Source: Flaccisagitta enflata
Taxonomy: Eukaryota > Chaetognatha > Sagittoidea > Aphragmophora
NCBI GenBank assembly: GCA_965153355.1
Contig: OZ231126.1
Coordinates: 96,596,001 to 96,660,000, forward strand
DNA: 64,000 bases
Direction: 5' to 3'
The position numbers were made by a program, and so were the translations under genes. Shown piece after piece: positions 40,765 through 64,000 of this stretch; position 1 is the stretch's first letter; every line of letters starts with the position of its first letter. Under the pieces are notes generated by a model. The model saw only the letters and a program-made list of their open reading frames with translations. It searched no databases and was not told the origin of the DNA.

Positions 40765-41550
40765 AGCAGCGGCCGCGAAGGGGACGAAGTGCTGTAGAAC
40801 ACAGGGGACTTTTGTTCGTTTGTTTGTTCGTTTGTTCGTTCATTCATTGGTTTGTTTGTTCATTTGTCGTTTGTTTGTTTGTTTGTTTGTTTGTTTGTTT
40901 GTTTGTTTGTTTGTTTGTTTGTTTGTTTGTTCGTTTGTTTGTTTGTTTGTTTGTTCGTTCGTTCATTCGTTTGTTCGTTCGTTCGTTTGTTCGTTCGTTC
41001 AGTCGTTCATTCGTTCATTTGTTTGTTCTTTTGTTCATTTGTTCGTTGGTTCCTTTGTTTGTTCGTTTGTTTGTTTGTTCGTTCGTTCATTCATTGGTTC
41101 ATTCGTTTGTTTGTTCATTTGTTTGTTTGTTCGTTTGTTCATTTGTTTGTTTGTTTGTTTGTTTGTTTGTCTGTTTGTTTGTTTGTTTGTTTGTCCGTTC
41201 GTTTGTTAATTTGTTTGTCCGTTTGTTCCCCTCAGGCCCTCTCAGGCATGAAATCTGCCCTCTCAGGCCTAAAATCTGCCCTCTCAGATTCAAGGCCTGA
41301 GAGGACAGATTTCAGGCCTGAGAGGGCAGATTCAAGGCCTGAGAGGACAGATTTCAGGCCTGAGAGGGCTTGGAGGGGGCGGATGGATGGATGGACGGAC
41401 GGACAAACGAATGAAAGTCCCCTGTGTTCTACAGGACTTTGTCCCCTTTGGGGCCGCTGCCCTGCCTCTCATTCCAATTTACGACCATGCAAAACAGGGC
41501 AACGGGTATCGCTGACCACGTATTGCCCTTGGGCGACCTGTTATCATCTA
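40765..41550. mobile_element. Family A foldback element filled with (TTTG)n, copy 2
   Basis: Left arm AGCAGCGGCCGCGAAGGGGA and GTAGAACACAGGGGAC; right arm GTCCCCTGTGTTCTACAGGA and CCTTTGGGGCCGCTGCC. The interior is about 400 bp of TTTG/TTCG repeats, then alternating units of GGCCTGAGAGGGCAGATTTC type in both orientations (41230-41370) and a (GGAC)n tract. The outer arm is near 41510-41545 (GCTGACCACGTATTGCCC). The 120-250-codon frames rich in Val, Cys, Leu and Phe are repeat translations. Confidence 0.7.
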
Positions 41551-42334
41551 AGATGCTTCGCCGTTTTTTTAATCAGGTGGGTAAAAGGGTGAGGAGGGAA
41601 AACAATTCTTTTGAGGTTATCATGATGACAATTCCAATGATGTTAGTAATATAGACTCGCTTTGAAATGAAGAATATGCAATCCAAGATAGGTTCAAGGA
41701 TCTCAAACGGTGACCATTACCCTATTTGGAGTGATCAGCCGGAAATTTGTAATAGAATCAGGGCGCAGGGGTGAAAAGAAGATATCCGGAAAGGGCATGT
41801 TTGACGCCAGGGTTGATTTGAAAGCTAGTACATAAATGTGATACAAATGGGAAAAGTTGAGGGAAACTGTTTGGCTTTAGAGGATGAATCTGATCTGTGA
41901 GATGAAAATCATGAGCTAAAGACTTGAGAGGCCAGGGGACCGCTGCCCCCCCCCCCCGGCGGAATATCATGAGGATTGAGGAACATTACTAATGGGCACA
42001 TATTCGACTGATCCATTGACTGACTTAGGAAAAAGACTCCAATCATGCAATGATTGTGTCACAAGCAGTAATATTATGGGGACGCTTTTTCCTTACTGGG
42101 AGGAGAGAAAAAGAACGAAATGAATAAAAAAAGGATTTGCGAGAAAATCAAATTTTTGTAAAAAGTAAAGAACGAGTTAAAGACAGTTCATGCGCGAGGA
42201 ATGAATGATGTGATTCCTTTTTGGCTCATCCAACTACCAAGCCTTGATTCACCAGGGTATTCTCCAAAACATTTTGACGTCTTTGGTTTTGAAGTCTTTT
42301 TCAACGTTTTTTTATTTTTTGAGGAGTTAGAGAG

Positions 42335-42410
42335 GGGGGGGGTTAGGGCTAGGGATGGGGTTGGGGACGGTTTTGAGGTTAGCGTCAGGGCTAGGGTCGG
42401 GTTGGGTCTA
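42335..42410. repeat. Degenerate telomere-like (TTAGGG)n tract
   Basis: GGGGTTAGGGCTAGGGATGG and related words, the complement of the tracts at 13.55 and 58.4 kb. The flank AAAAACGCCCAGTAAAAGC resembles the flanks of the other two. Confidence 0.55.
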
Positions 42411-42949
42411 TATATTGCGCTCCGAATCTGCTCAAATTAAAGCTTCATTCTTTCTGAGAATTCAAAAAAAAAAAAAACGCCCAGTAAAAGCTTTTGAGAA
42501 ATCGTCCATTCAAGCATGGGTGCACGGGGAGGGACGTCAGGGACGTCGGCGGACGTCCATGTTTGTCAGACTTACACCCCTGTCGGACTTAAACCCATAT
42601 GGAAAAAGAAGACAAAAGCTGTGCAAGAATAAAAGAAAAAATAGACACAAAGTAATGAATAAGGGAGAGAATGAAAGAAACAAATAATTCTGGGCTGTTC
42701 AATAGATGAATTAGACATGATGAATAACACATGGTGTGGAATTTTATTATCCAGGTCTCTTTTCAAACAAATGTCAGTTTGAAAAGAGAAATGAGAGAAA
42801 GACAAGAAGGAAAAAGACATAGACATGGAGAGAGAGAGAGGGAGAGAGAGACAATAGAGAGAGAGAGAGACAATAGAGATAATGGAGACAGAAGAGACTG
42901 AGTGAAGATCACTCAGGGTGCCCCCCGTGGGCGGCAAAATAATCGCGAG

Positions 42950-43164
42950 TCATTGAGTCGGTGGTTGATCATGGTGTTGGCGATTACGTATGCGTTGCGA
43001 TTGTCTCTGAGGTTGAGATCTGGGAGCGGCCGATACCCGATTGTCCATGAGAGGTTGGGATTGAGCGGCAATATTGGGCTCTCTCCTCGGCTGACCGGGA
43101 CGGCGAGGCGCCGTGTTGATGAGAGATTTGATGTCGGGGTTATGAGGAGGAGGAGCAGGAGGAG
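42950..43164 (-). CDS. Probable C-terminal exon of an unidentified gene (70 aa, Pro/Arg/Gln-rich)
   Basis: On the minus strand a TTCAATAG acceptor is followed by a 70-codon frame (phase 1 entry) opening PPAPPHNPDIKSLINTAP and closing HDQPPTQ and a stop. It is basic, disordered-looking and free of simple DNA repeats apart from the first few codons. GTATCG and GTAATC inside could act as donors, so it may instead be internal. No family recognised, and no upstream exon could be tied to it. Confidence 0.35.
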
Positions 43165-43225
43165 CTATTGAACCGCAACCTCAACGGTACAACTTCCATT
43201 CTAATTTGGGCTGTCATTTCTTGCT

Positions 43226-43362
43226 TAAGAAACAAGGCTGCATTCACTCCCCCGAGTCGCGGACAGGTGGGCAGGAGCGGAAAACAGAAATGTGACATGA
43301 CCGGTCGATCAACAGACAGACACGGCAAGTTCTAGAGTCACATGTTGGCGACTAAATAATAG
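43226..43362 (-). repeat. Diverged family H element
   Basis: CAAGGCTGCATTCACTCCCC, GTCGCGGACAGGTGGGCAGG, then ACAGACAGACACGGCAAG and TTGGCGACTAAATAA. Same order of parts as other reverse copies. Confidence 0.5.
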
Positions 43363-45360
43363 GATTTAAGAAGACTTGGTCGGACTTTGAGCTCTGTCGG
43401 GCTTTGAACTTTGTCGGACTTGAAACTGGTTGCCGACGGCCTTTTGAGATACAGCGCCATACACTTATGCATTCGAGGGCTATTTCCAGTTCATGGGTCG
43501 ATAATGGCGAGACTGCACGTTTAAGTTGTAAATGAAATCATGTTCGGACTACGAGATCACAGCACAAAAGAGATTATCTTGCTCATCTGTCAGACTGCGA
43601 GTTCAAGGTGCAAATGATGTGTGATCCTGTTGGTCATTCTACCCGCTCAGGCCTCTATTAGGTTCCTCCGGCTACTCTCAGTTCATGAGTTCACGTGTAA
43701 TGGTTGGAAAAGCAGGAGAGGTCAAACTGATGTAAAGCTACAGTACGTTGAGAGCAAAGACGACTTAATCTGGAGAATAGACTTGAAGTATTCCAATTTT
43801 ATTTCAAATTATAATGTACTGTATAATCTATTTGCCAGACCATAAAAAGGTAAAATCAAACTTTCCCTGGCGAAAATGTTTTTTGCTTTTTAAAGATTCT
43901 TTAAATTCAGCCATTGCAGTTCTGTCAATTCTACCATGAACCTTCATTAGGATTAGGAATCATCATTGCAATTAAGATAACGGGTGGTCAAAAAAAAAGT
44001 GACTAAGCTAGCTTTTCCTTGAACAAGTTTGAAATTTTTTTGGTAAGTTGATATTTCAAAAATAAAGTAATGTATTTTAAAAAATTTCATTTTTTGAATT
44101 TTTTTAAACAAATGAGTACATAAACATAAAAAAGTAAAATGTTTGCATAAATCAGTAATAACATAGATAATCAGTTGTTTTTAAGAATCACATATATTAA
44201 TCAGATCCGGTCTGGAATAAACACAATTATTCAAATGCCACCAAGCTTTGGTTTAAGAGATTTAAATGAAAAAAAAGGATATTTTTCAGAAGTAACTTTT
44301 GTTTTATTGTATGTTTGTATTTTCATTATTTTTATTGCAGTTAAGATATTAACTATAACTATATACAAATTTTGTCTCTGTCACACTTCTCGTTGGAAAC
44401 TTCAAAGTCACCCCATCGACTACTTCAAATTGATTTGAAAGTCGCGCAATGGCTCATTTGCAAATGGAAATCATTTTTGCTGGGGGAAGTTGAATTTTGT
44501 TTTTCAGGCACCCTGGCAAACGTACTGTACAAAGGCGGGCAAAGTCTAACCGATATAAAGGCTGATGAGGTTGGGGCAGTGTAAAGGCAAAGATCTGGCA
44601 AATGTATTCAGGTTGGGGGGAATAAACGATAACGAGCTCGACCTGAGGGAAGTTTTCCCCAGAAAGAAGATCAGATCTGTTTTCTTTCTATCTTCTAACA
44701 AGCGAAAATATGGATAAGGAGTTACAGTTATTTTCGGTTTTATCTACACCAGCGACAACATATTCACTACTTAAATAACAACAAAGCAGAAACATCAACA
44801 AATCATCATGATTTTGTCTATTTTCATCTTTTTGGATAGTCAATTTATTTAGATATTGACAGAGATTATCTCAACAGCAAATCAACTCCTCAGATGACAA
44901 TGAGCAACGTAAACCGTGATTTTAATTTTTCTGTACATAGAAGGTGATATTCTGACCAACATGAGCGTCTTTACGGGATGGAAAATGGGGGGGGGGAGAG
45001 GCTAGGGGGGGGGGGAAGTTGGGGCACAAATATCCATCAAGATTCAGTGGATTCATCGGAATGATAACGACTCTCCGGAGAGGAATAACCAATCCGATCA
45101 GAATCTTGATTCATATCATAGGAAAAACCTCAGAACACTCGTTGCGTAGGTGAAGCTTATATTGTCTTAGGTTTAACAGCATTAGATTTTTTTTTTCAAA
45201 ATCGTTTTTTTCTCGTTCCTAACTGAGAAAATAATGTCACACCACCGGCTGAAAAGAGAAAAAATTTTCAATTGGAATACTTTTAAATTTCCCATTAGGG
45301 CAAGTATTTTAAGTATTCCTGAGCCAGGACCAGAAATAACAAAAAGTAAATAAAGCAATT
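43363..45360. other. Non-coding stretch
   Basis: No gene recognised. 43380-43440 has repeats of GTCGGACTTTGA-type sequence. 44430-44540 resembles an arm of the foldback element at 49735-50095 (GTCGCGCAATGGCTCATTTG against GTTGCGCAACGGCTCGTTTG). G-runs lie at about 44985-45015. Confidence 0.5.
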
Positions 45361-45361
45361 A

Positions 45362-45860
45362 AAAGACAGACCGACATAGCGGGGTGTAGAGTCGGGTAGC
45401 ACGCAACTAAAAATGACCTAAAGTGGCTCAAAATAACTAAGAAAGACTTAAAATGACTTGAGATGACTTGATATGACTAAAAATGACTTGAGATGACTTA
45501 AAATGATGACAAAAACTACAAAAGCCAAAAAATAACTTAGAGTGACTTAGAATGACTTATAATAACTTGTAATGACTTAAAATGACTTAAAATGACTCAG
45601 AATGACTTAACATGACTTTAAATTACTTAAAATGACTTATAATAACAAAAAATGACAAAATGACTAAAAATGACTCAAAATGACTGGAAATGACATAAAA
45701 TGACATGAAATGACTTAAAATGACTTAAAATAACTTAAAATGACTTTAGATGACGCAAAACAACGAAAAAAAGCAAAGTGTTACCGACGGACCGACCGAC
45801 AGACGGACGGACCGACCGACGAAGCGGGTCATAGAGTCGCGTGCACGCGACTAAAAGTAC
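45362..45860 (-). mobile_element. Family H element carrying an AAAATGACTT array
   Basis: Left: GACAGACCGACATAGCGGGG with TGTAGAGTCGGGTAGCACGC. Right: GACCGACGAAGCGGGTCATA and GAGTCGCGTGCACGCGACTA. Between them, about 45410-45760, lies a degenerate array of AAAATGACTT-like 10-bp units. The left end also resembles a family H hairpin end, so this could be one element inserted in another. Confidence 0.6.
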
Positions 45861-46679
45861 TGAACTAAGGAGATGGTGACCGATCAATCAATCAGCCAGT
45901 CAAGCAGGTAATTTGATAATTACCCAAAAACGAATTTGAAAATTCAACCCAAATTGAGATTCAATAAGGTCATCCTTTACAATGACCTGTAGCTTTAGAT
46001 GAAAAATTAGTTATCATTCATTTATTGCCTATGTGACAAGTAGACTACAGAAAAGCTACAGGATCAGGAAAGCTCAAAGACAACAGAAAAGCTTTTTTTA
46101 TTTTCCAACTTCTTGTCTCAAATTTCCTCTCGCGTTATATGACTATTTTCAAACTTGTTTATTCTGCGTCAGCTATCATTTCAATGCTCAATGCGAAACT
46201 TGTTTGCCTCCTTGAATAGCCATACTACATTATTATTACGTAACAATATTGTTTGTATTTTGCCATTGATATTCGTCTTGTTTTATGACTCATTATTGAT
46301 TCTTTCTTTGTGCTCTGTTAACTGAAACTGAAACTGATGAAATTCTCAATGACAACATTTCGATCTGATTGTTATCTATCATAGCCAGTGAAGGTAAGAA
46401 AGCCAAATGTTGCAGAGAAGGAAAAGGTCATCGGAACATGAAGAAGACGATGACGTGTAAAGCAGGCTTTGGAAGATTGCTGCTTCTTACCTAATACTGA
46501 AACTGAGGAGAAAGCTATAATAAAAAAAATAAAAAATGAAAAAAAACAATATTTAAAAAACTAAAACTAAAAAACCTGATGTCCCTAGGTAAGTGTATGT
46601 GGGAATGAGGTGGTGAGAGGGGCAGGACTTCGAAGAAACCGACGACCTATGCTTAGGCTTGTGGAGAATCATGAAGCAT

Positions 46680-46765
46680 TCTGTAATCTAAGGGGTTAAT
46701 TTTGACCACAAGGCTGGGATTTGAGTCCTGAGGCTGAGACTTCGATTTTAAGGCAAGCTGCTGAC
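46680..46765. repeat. Family A fragment
   Basis: AAGGCTGGGATTTGAGTCCT and GAGGCTGAGACTTCGATTTT match the second array unit of the copy at 1-1100. Confidence 0.5.
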
Positions 46766-46829
46766 ATTCTAATGACAGTGAAAACCAAAAAAACTAGCTA
46801 ACTACACAAAATCGAATTTAGTACATAGA

Positions 46830-47545
46830 ATGTATGCCAGTTGACAAAATCGAACATGTCTTACTATGGCAAAGAAAAAAGCGAACACTTTGCCTTGCTA
46901 GTTACTGCTTAACTATGGGCCTGAACCATAGAAAATCCATGGCCATTTTAAACCTCTGCGAAAAATCTTTCAAATGCGACATTGCTGGTCATTGTAGCTT
47001 AATTCGTTTAGAAATGGCAATAATTTGAAGAAAAAAATCGCTGATTGAAAAATTCTTTTTTCCAATGAGCAATTTTAGTTTTTCCGTTTTTGTCAATAAT
47101 GCAGCTAAGGATTATCTTAGCTACTCGTTATCCATGAGCAAATTAAAGAGCTTGAAATTTTCTTTAAAATGGCGCCAAGAACTAATTTCTAGGTCAATGC
47201 GTTTAATTTTCATGTTAGAATAAAGATAAACCATGAAAATGGCGTAGTGAATATCCAAATCCTTGACCACCTGTCTTCATTCTAATGCCATTTCTAAACG
47301 GATAGAGCTAGAACATCCAGCAAGGTCTAACTTGAAAAATCTTTCGCAGATCTTCAAAATGGTCATGGATTTTGCTTAGATTTTGCTTGGATGTTAAACA
47401 TTGACAAACAAGTTGTTCGTTTCTTGTTTTTTTTTTTTTTTTTTTTTTTTTGCCATAATTAATACATTTGTATACGCTACAGTAAATTTCCTGATTGGCG
47501 ATTATCATCATGATTAACGGTGGCAAAGAAAAAAAACGGAACAAA
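46830..47545. repeat. Palindromic dispersed repeat
   Basis: AATCCATGGCCATTTTAAAC and ATTCGTTTAGAAATGGCA on the left are matched inverted on the right by GCCATTTCTAAACGGATAGA and AAATGGTCATGGATTTTGC. It resembles 6080-6470 and parts of 4740-4800 (TTTGCCATAGTTATAA). A poly(T) tract lies at about 47428-47450. No coding frame. Confidence 0.55.
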
Positions 47546-47582
47546 AATGAGCAATGTTTTACAACTATACAATAAGAAAAAG

Positions 47583-47792
47583 AGACGCGGGGTCACAATA
47601 TCGTTATGGACGGGTGAGCAGAGGCAACCAACCCCCATCCGTACTCCAAGCCCCCCCACACATACTCAAAAACCATCTAAAACGCTCATTTCTCACTTTC
47701 CGACTCATGTCCACGATCCAACGGACGAACCAACGGACGAACCAACGGACGGACAAAGCCTCTTATAGAGTTGCGTGTCCGCAACTAAAATC
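47583..47792 (-). mobile_element. Family H hairpin element, reverse orientation
   Basis: GACGCGGGGTCACAATATCG, GACGGGTGAGCAGAGGCAAC, an (ACGGACCA)-type tract, then GACAAAGCCTCTTATAGAGT and TGCGTGTCCGCAACTAAAA. Closest to the copy at 7266-7463. Confidence 0.65.
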
Positions 47793-49040
47793 ATTTAAAA
47801 ACCATGATCGTTTGGATTTTCTGTGGTCCAAGCTTTTAACTAAGCAAAAAAATTATAAAAACAAATTGTTTCGTTTTTTGCTTTACTACCGTTATTAGGC
47901 ATGCTTTTATTAAAATTATTAGACTTTGACAGAATCAAATCAAACAGGATATCATCAAGATTCAAACTTTAAAAAAAAGAAGAAAATTATCATGTCACTA
48001 CGCGAATTAAAAAAAAAGACGCATCCTTTTATTTGCTGATAAAACTGACTTAAAAAGTGTTTAAAAATTTGATTATCAAGATTTTCAAAATGTCGTTCAT
48101 TCTAGACCAATCCCAGATCTGTATCTTCAACTGTTTAGGAGCTACGGCTCTCTAAGTGAGACACCATTTTGCTGAATTGCATCTTTTTTAAAGGGACTGC
48201 AAAAACAAATTTGGCAACATTTTTACTCAAACTAATGCCATTTCCAAACGAAAAAAGATAGAAAAGCCAGATTGGCGCCAAATGAAAGAGGTTTTCAAGG
48301 GCTTCAAAATAGTTTAAGATTTAGGTTAGTTCGCTGGATTTTCATTGGCGCAATCAACCATTCAAAAGTGCGTCTTTTTTTAGAATTCGTATAGTAAGTC
48401 GAAAAGCATAACAAAGACAAGAAAACATTAAAAACAATGTGGTTCTATGACTTAAAATCGGTCAACAGAGTTGCTTGAATCAAATCATCATCACATATCA
48501 ATCATCAACAATGCGTTTGTTCCTCAATTTGAGATCTAGTTATGCTACAAGGTCGAAAAGGCAAATTCTGGCTTATAATCGTGGATAAGGTCAACATTCT
48601 CATTTATTATGGATCACAGAAAGAGTCACGGAAATCTAAATTCGAGGTGGAGGCGGAGAGAATTGGTGGGCCCCTCTTCTAGCCTTCTGGCCGGGCCCCT
48701 TCCTATCTTTCTGGCTGCGCCCTGGTGACAAGCCATTCAACCGACCCATTAACTAGATTTACAGTAAAGCCTTTTTTTCTTAAAATTTTTTTTAAGGGCT
48801 TCACGCAACTTCTAGAAAAACCCATAGTTGTTAAGTATTAACAAGGCCAAGTAGACCAACGATGCGTCCTCAATGAATGAGCTTTTTTTTTTAAATTAAT
48901 CTTTTTATGAATGAATGGTTTTATTAAATGAATGCTGTTTATGAATGAATGATTGAATGATTAAGTTGTAGAATGAGTGAAAGAGTATTTCTGTGCTGCT
49001 TTTTAGAAGAAAGAGCCTCAGATTTTGCAATTTAAAGGTT
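47793..49040. other. Non-coding stretch
   Basis: AT-rich; no gene recognised. Weak similarity to the blocks around 4-7 kb (AATGCCATTTCCAAACG). Confidence 0.4.
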
Positions 49041-49044
49041 TGCA

Positions 49045-49106
49045 TGACAGACCGACCGACCAACGAAAACAACCTCTTATAGAGATGCGAGAACGCATCT
49101 AAAAAT
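49045..49106 (-). repeat. Family H variant end
   Basis: GACAGACCGACCGACCAACG, CCTCTTATAGAGATGCGAGA, ACGCATCTAAAAAT. Confidence 0.5.
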
Positions 49107-49228
49107 TTTACCAACGGGACTTAGCAAGGGCCCTTTCAAGAATTTTTGGGACCTAGGCCAAATAGAGTGTTGGCTATGGAAAAACTGTCTATAAGAAAAA
49201 ATTTTGTTGGTCTCTTAAAGTTTTTTAG

Positions 49229-49361
49229 AATGATTTATGATTTATGATTTATGATTTATGATTCATGATTCATGATTTATGATTTATGATTTATGATTTA
49301 TGATTTATGATTTATGATTTATGATTTATGATTTATGATTTATGATTTATGATTTATGATA
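49229..49361. repeat. (ATTTATG)n 7-bp tandem array
   Basis: About 19 copies of a 7-bp unit, with two ATTCATG variants near the start. Confidence 0.95.
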
Positions 49362-49636
49362 AAAATGAAGATTCTCAACCAAATTCTTGACAATAATTTC
49401 TAACATCTTTTTTCAAAATCATTTCCACCCCCCGTCCCCCTAGGGCCCTCAGTGGGAGTGTCACCCCCTCTCCACATCCCTGGCTACGTGAATAAGATTT
49501 GAATGTAGTGAACACAGCGTAAAAGACTGATCAGGACGCATATACCAAATAACGCAACTCTTGTTTGAAAAAGCAATCTTTTCATGAATCACAAAGGAAT
49601 GAAAAATATCAGTTCCTCACAATTCCAATATTTTTC

Positions 49637-62686
<13,050 letters not shown>

Positions 62687-62833
62687 CTAGGGATAGATTT
62701 ATGATGTCGAAGAAGTAGAAAAATAGGATTTAAAAATAACTAACGTACTTGTCAAACTTGTCATAATTGTCAGACGAACAGCATTAAAACTTTAAAAGTG
62801 CCTGCATTCAACGCGTGTTTAACTAACCAAGTA

Positions 62834-62990
62834 CAGTGGAGCACCGCTAGTGCGCACCCGCTAATAAGGCATGCCCGCTTATAAGGCATTTTACTTACGT
62901 TCTTTCGAAAGATTTTGTAGTTATTTCTATGTTGGCAATAGGGCAGCTTCACTAAAAGGCATAATTTGGCCTAGCCCCTTGGCATGTAGG
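62834..62990. mobile_element. pogo/Tc1-like MITE
   Basis: CAGTGGAGCACCGCTAGTGC preceded by TA, then CACCCGCTAATAAGGCATGC. The right end is diverged. Related to 1624-1766 and 52147-52303. Confidence 0.5.
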
Positions 62991-63895
62991 TACAGGCATG
63001 AAATTAGACTGCGCCCGATGGATGGGTAAACCAATCCGTGATTGATCGACGGACCGTTAGATGAAACAGACAGATCGACGAACGGACATGACCTTTAATA
63101 CAGACGAGCTGTCGTTCACAGTACAGTACACAGTACACAGTAGTGGATCACAACGTGTAGCCATTTATCCTACTCTATGAGCAATCTAGCCTACAAGTGG
63201 CCGTCCGTTGAGCAGTCCTTTTATCTTATTTGATTTGTTTGTTCGCTCATTCATCGATACTATCCAAGAAAAAAAAACTTCCACTCGGGAAGAAAAAACA
63301 TTGAGAGTGTGCTGCTGTTTAACAAAGAAAGCTACGGCTAAACAAATAAAGCTACAAGCCCCAGGGTTTGGTCTTGTTTTAAAAAGATGACTCAACTTTT
63401 TTCAAATGCAACTAATCCAAAATCCAGAGCTCAATGCGTTTAGAAGCGTGCTTCTTACAAGGTTTTTTAGAGCAGAAGATATTTTTGCCAAGATAGTACT
63501 TCAATTAAAACTTTCTTTCACAAATGACGCAGTACGCGATGCCTTAAAGACATAGATCATCTTCGCGACGCCTTTAAGACGCAGATAATCTCACCTGATA
63601 AGTTGGCACTCCCATGAAGAGGAGGAAATGTCTGAATCTGTTCAAGACTCTTCGATGGATAATCTTGAGCACCATGATTCGTTCAGCAGAGTCTGCCAAG
63701 AAGTCCTAGAAAAGATACCAAATAAGTTATCTTTCAACGACAGAGGGAAAAAGTTGATCAACAGCCGTCGATTATTACCGTGCTTGAAAGTCTTCACAAG
63801 TATACGCTGATGTTGTGTAATTTAGCGCATATAACTCATAAATTTTCACTCCTTTTAATTATCTAGCCTCCATGCAACCTGTCTGATTGTCCGTC
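62991..63895. other. Sequence with no assigned gene
   Basis: No further FH2 exon was recognised. A 60-codon plus-strand frame at 63628-63810 (start MSESVQDSSMDNLEHHDSFS) is non-repetitive and could be an exon or transposon relic, but nothing supports it beyond composition. Confidence 0.4.

Positions 63896-64000
<105 letters not shown>

Noticed and set aside
40737-41592. Hydrophobic Val/Cys/Leu/Phe frames of 129-246 codons that look like membrane proteins
   Set aside because: Products of TTTG/TTCG repeats inside a family A foldback element.
49229-49361. Regularly repeated ATTTATG units considered as a CRISPR-like array
   Set aside because: No spacers; a plain 7-bp tandem repeat in a eukaryotic genome.

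Overview
This window is from a eukaryotic, most likely invertebrate metazoan, genome. Every convincing gene is split into small exons with GT..AG introns, and two encode animal protein families: a FHOD-type formin and a kainate-type ionotropic glutamate receptor. TTAGGG-like interstitial tracts are also present. I cannot name the phylum. Most of the 64 kb is non-coding and very rich in dinucleotide and trinucleotide microsatellites, minisatellites and short non-autonomous mobile elements. Nearly all long open frames are translations of simple repeats.

Layout. 1-20 kb: no gene found. It holds a foldback element filled with 20-bp repeats (family A, 1-1100), many copies of a hairpin-ended element with a (CGGT)n or (CCGT)n core (family H), foldback elements, a ~150-bp tandem array (11.5-12.4 kb), a telomere-like tract (13.55 kb) and large TC/GA arrays. 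20.3-27.6 kb: two ~350-bp near-identical direct repeats with TG..CA ends and a TATA motif flank a 6.5-kb interior. The interior has an intronless 1213-codon minus-strand ORF and a polypurine tract beside the inferred 3' repeat. It looks like a non-autonomous LTR-type element with an unrecognised gene. 28.3-33.1 kb: a seven-exon minus-strand gene for a predicted single-pass membrane protein (639 aa, all splice phases agree). 35.0-39.3 kb: three plus-strand exons of an iGluR amino-terminal domain, their acceptors next to microsatellites. 39.8-43.2 kb: two weaker minus-strand terminal exons. 49.6-62.7 kb: the 3' half of a minus-strand FHOD formin: end of FH2, linker, DAD and true C-terminus, with two phase-symmetric exons inside the DAD that could be alternatively spliced.

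The genes do not form an operon-like unit. The formin acts on actin, the receptor on synaptic signalling, and the membrane protein is unassigned. The unusual theme is the contact between repeats and genes: microsatellites lie within a few bases of splice sites, a minisatellite appears built from an exon/intron boundary, and mobile elements carry their own private tandem arrays.
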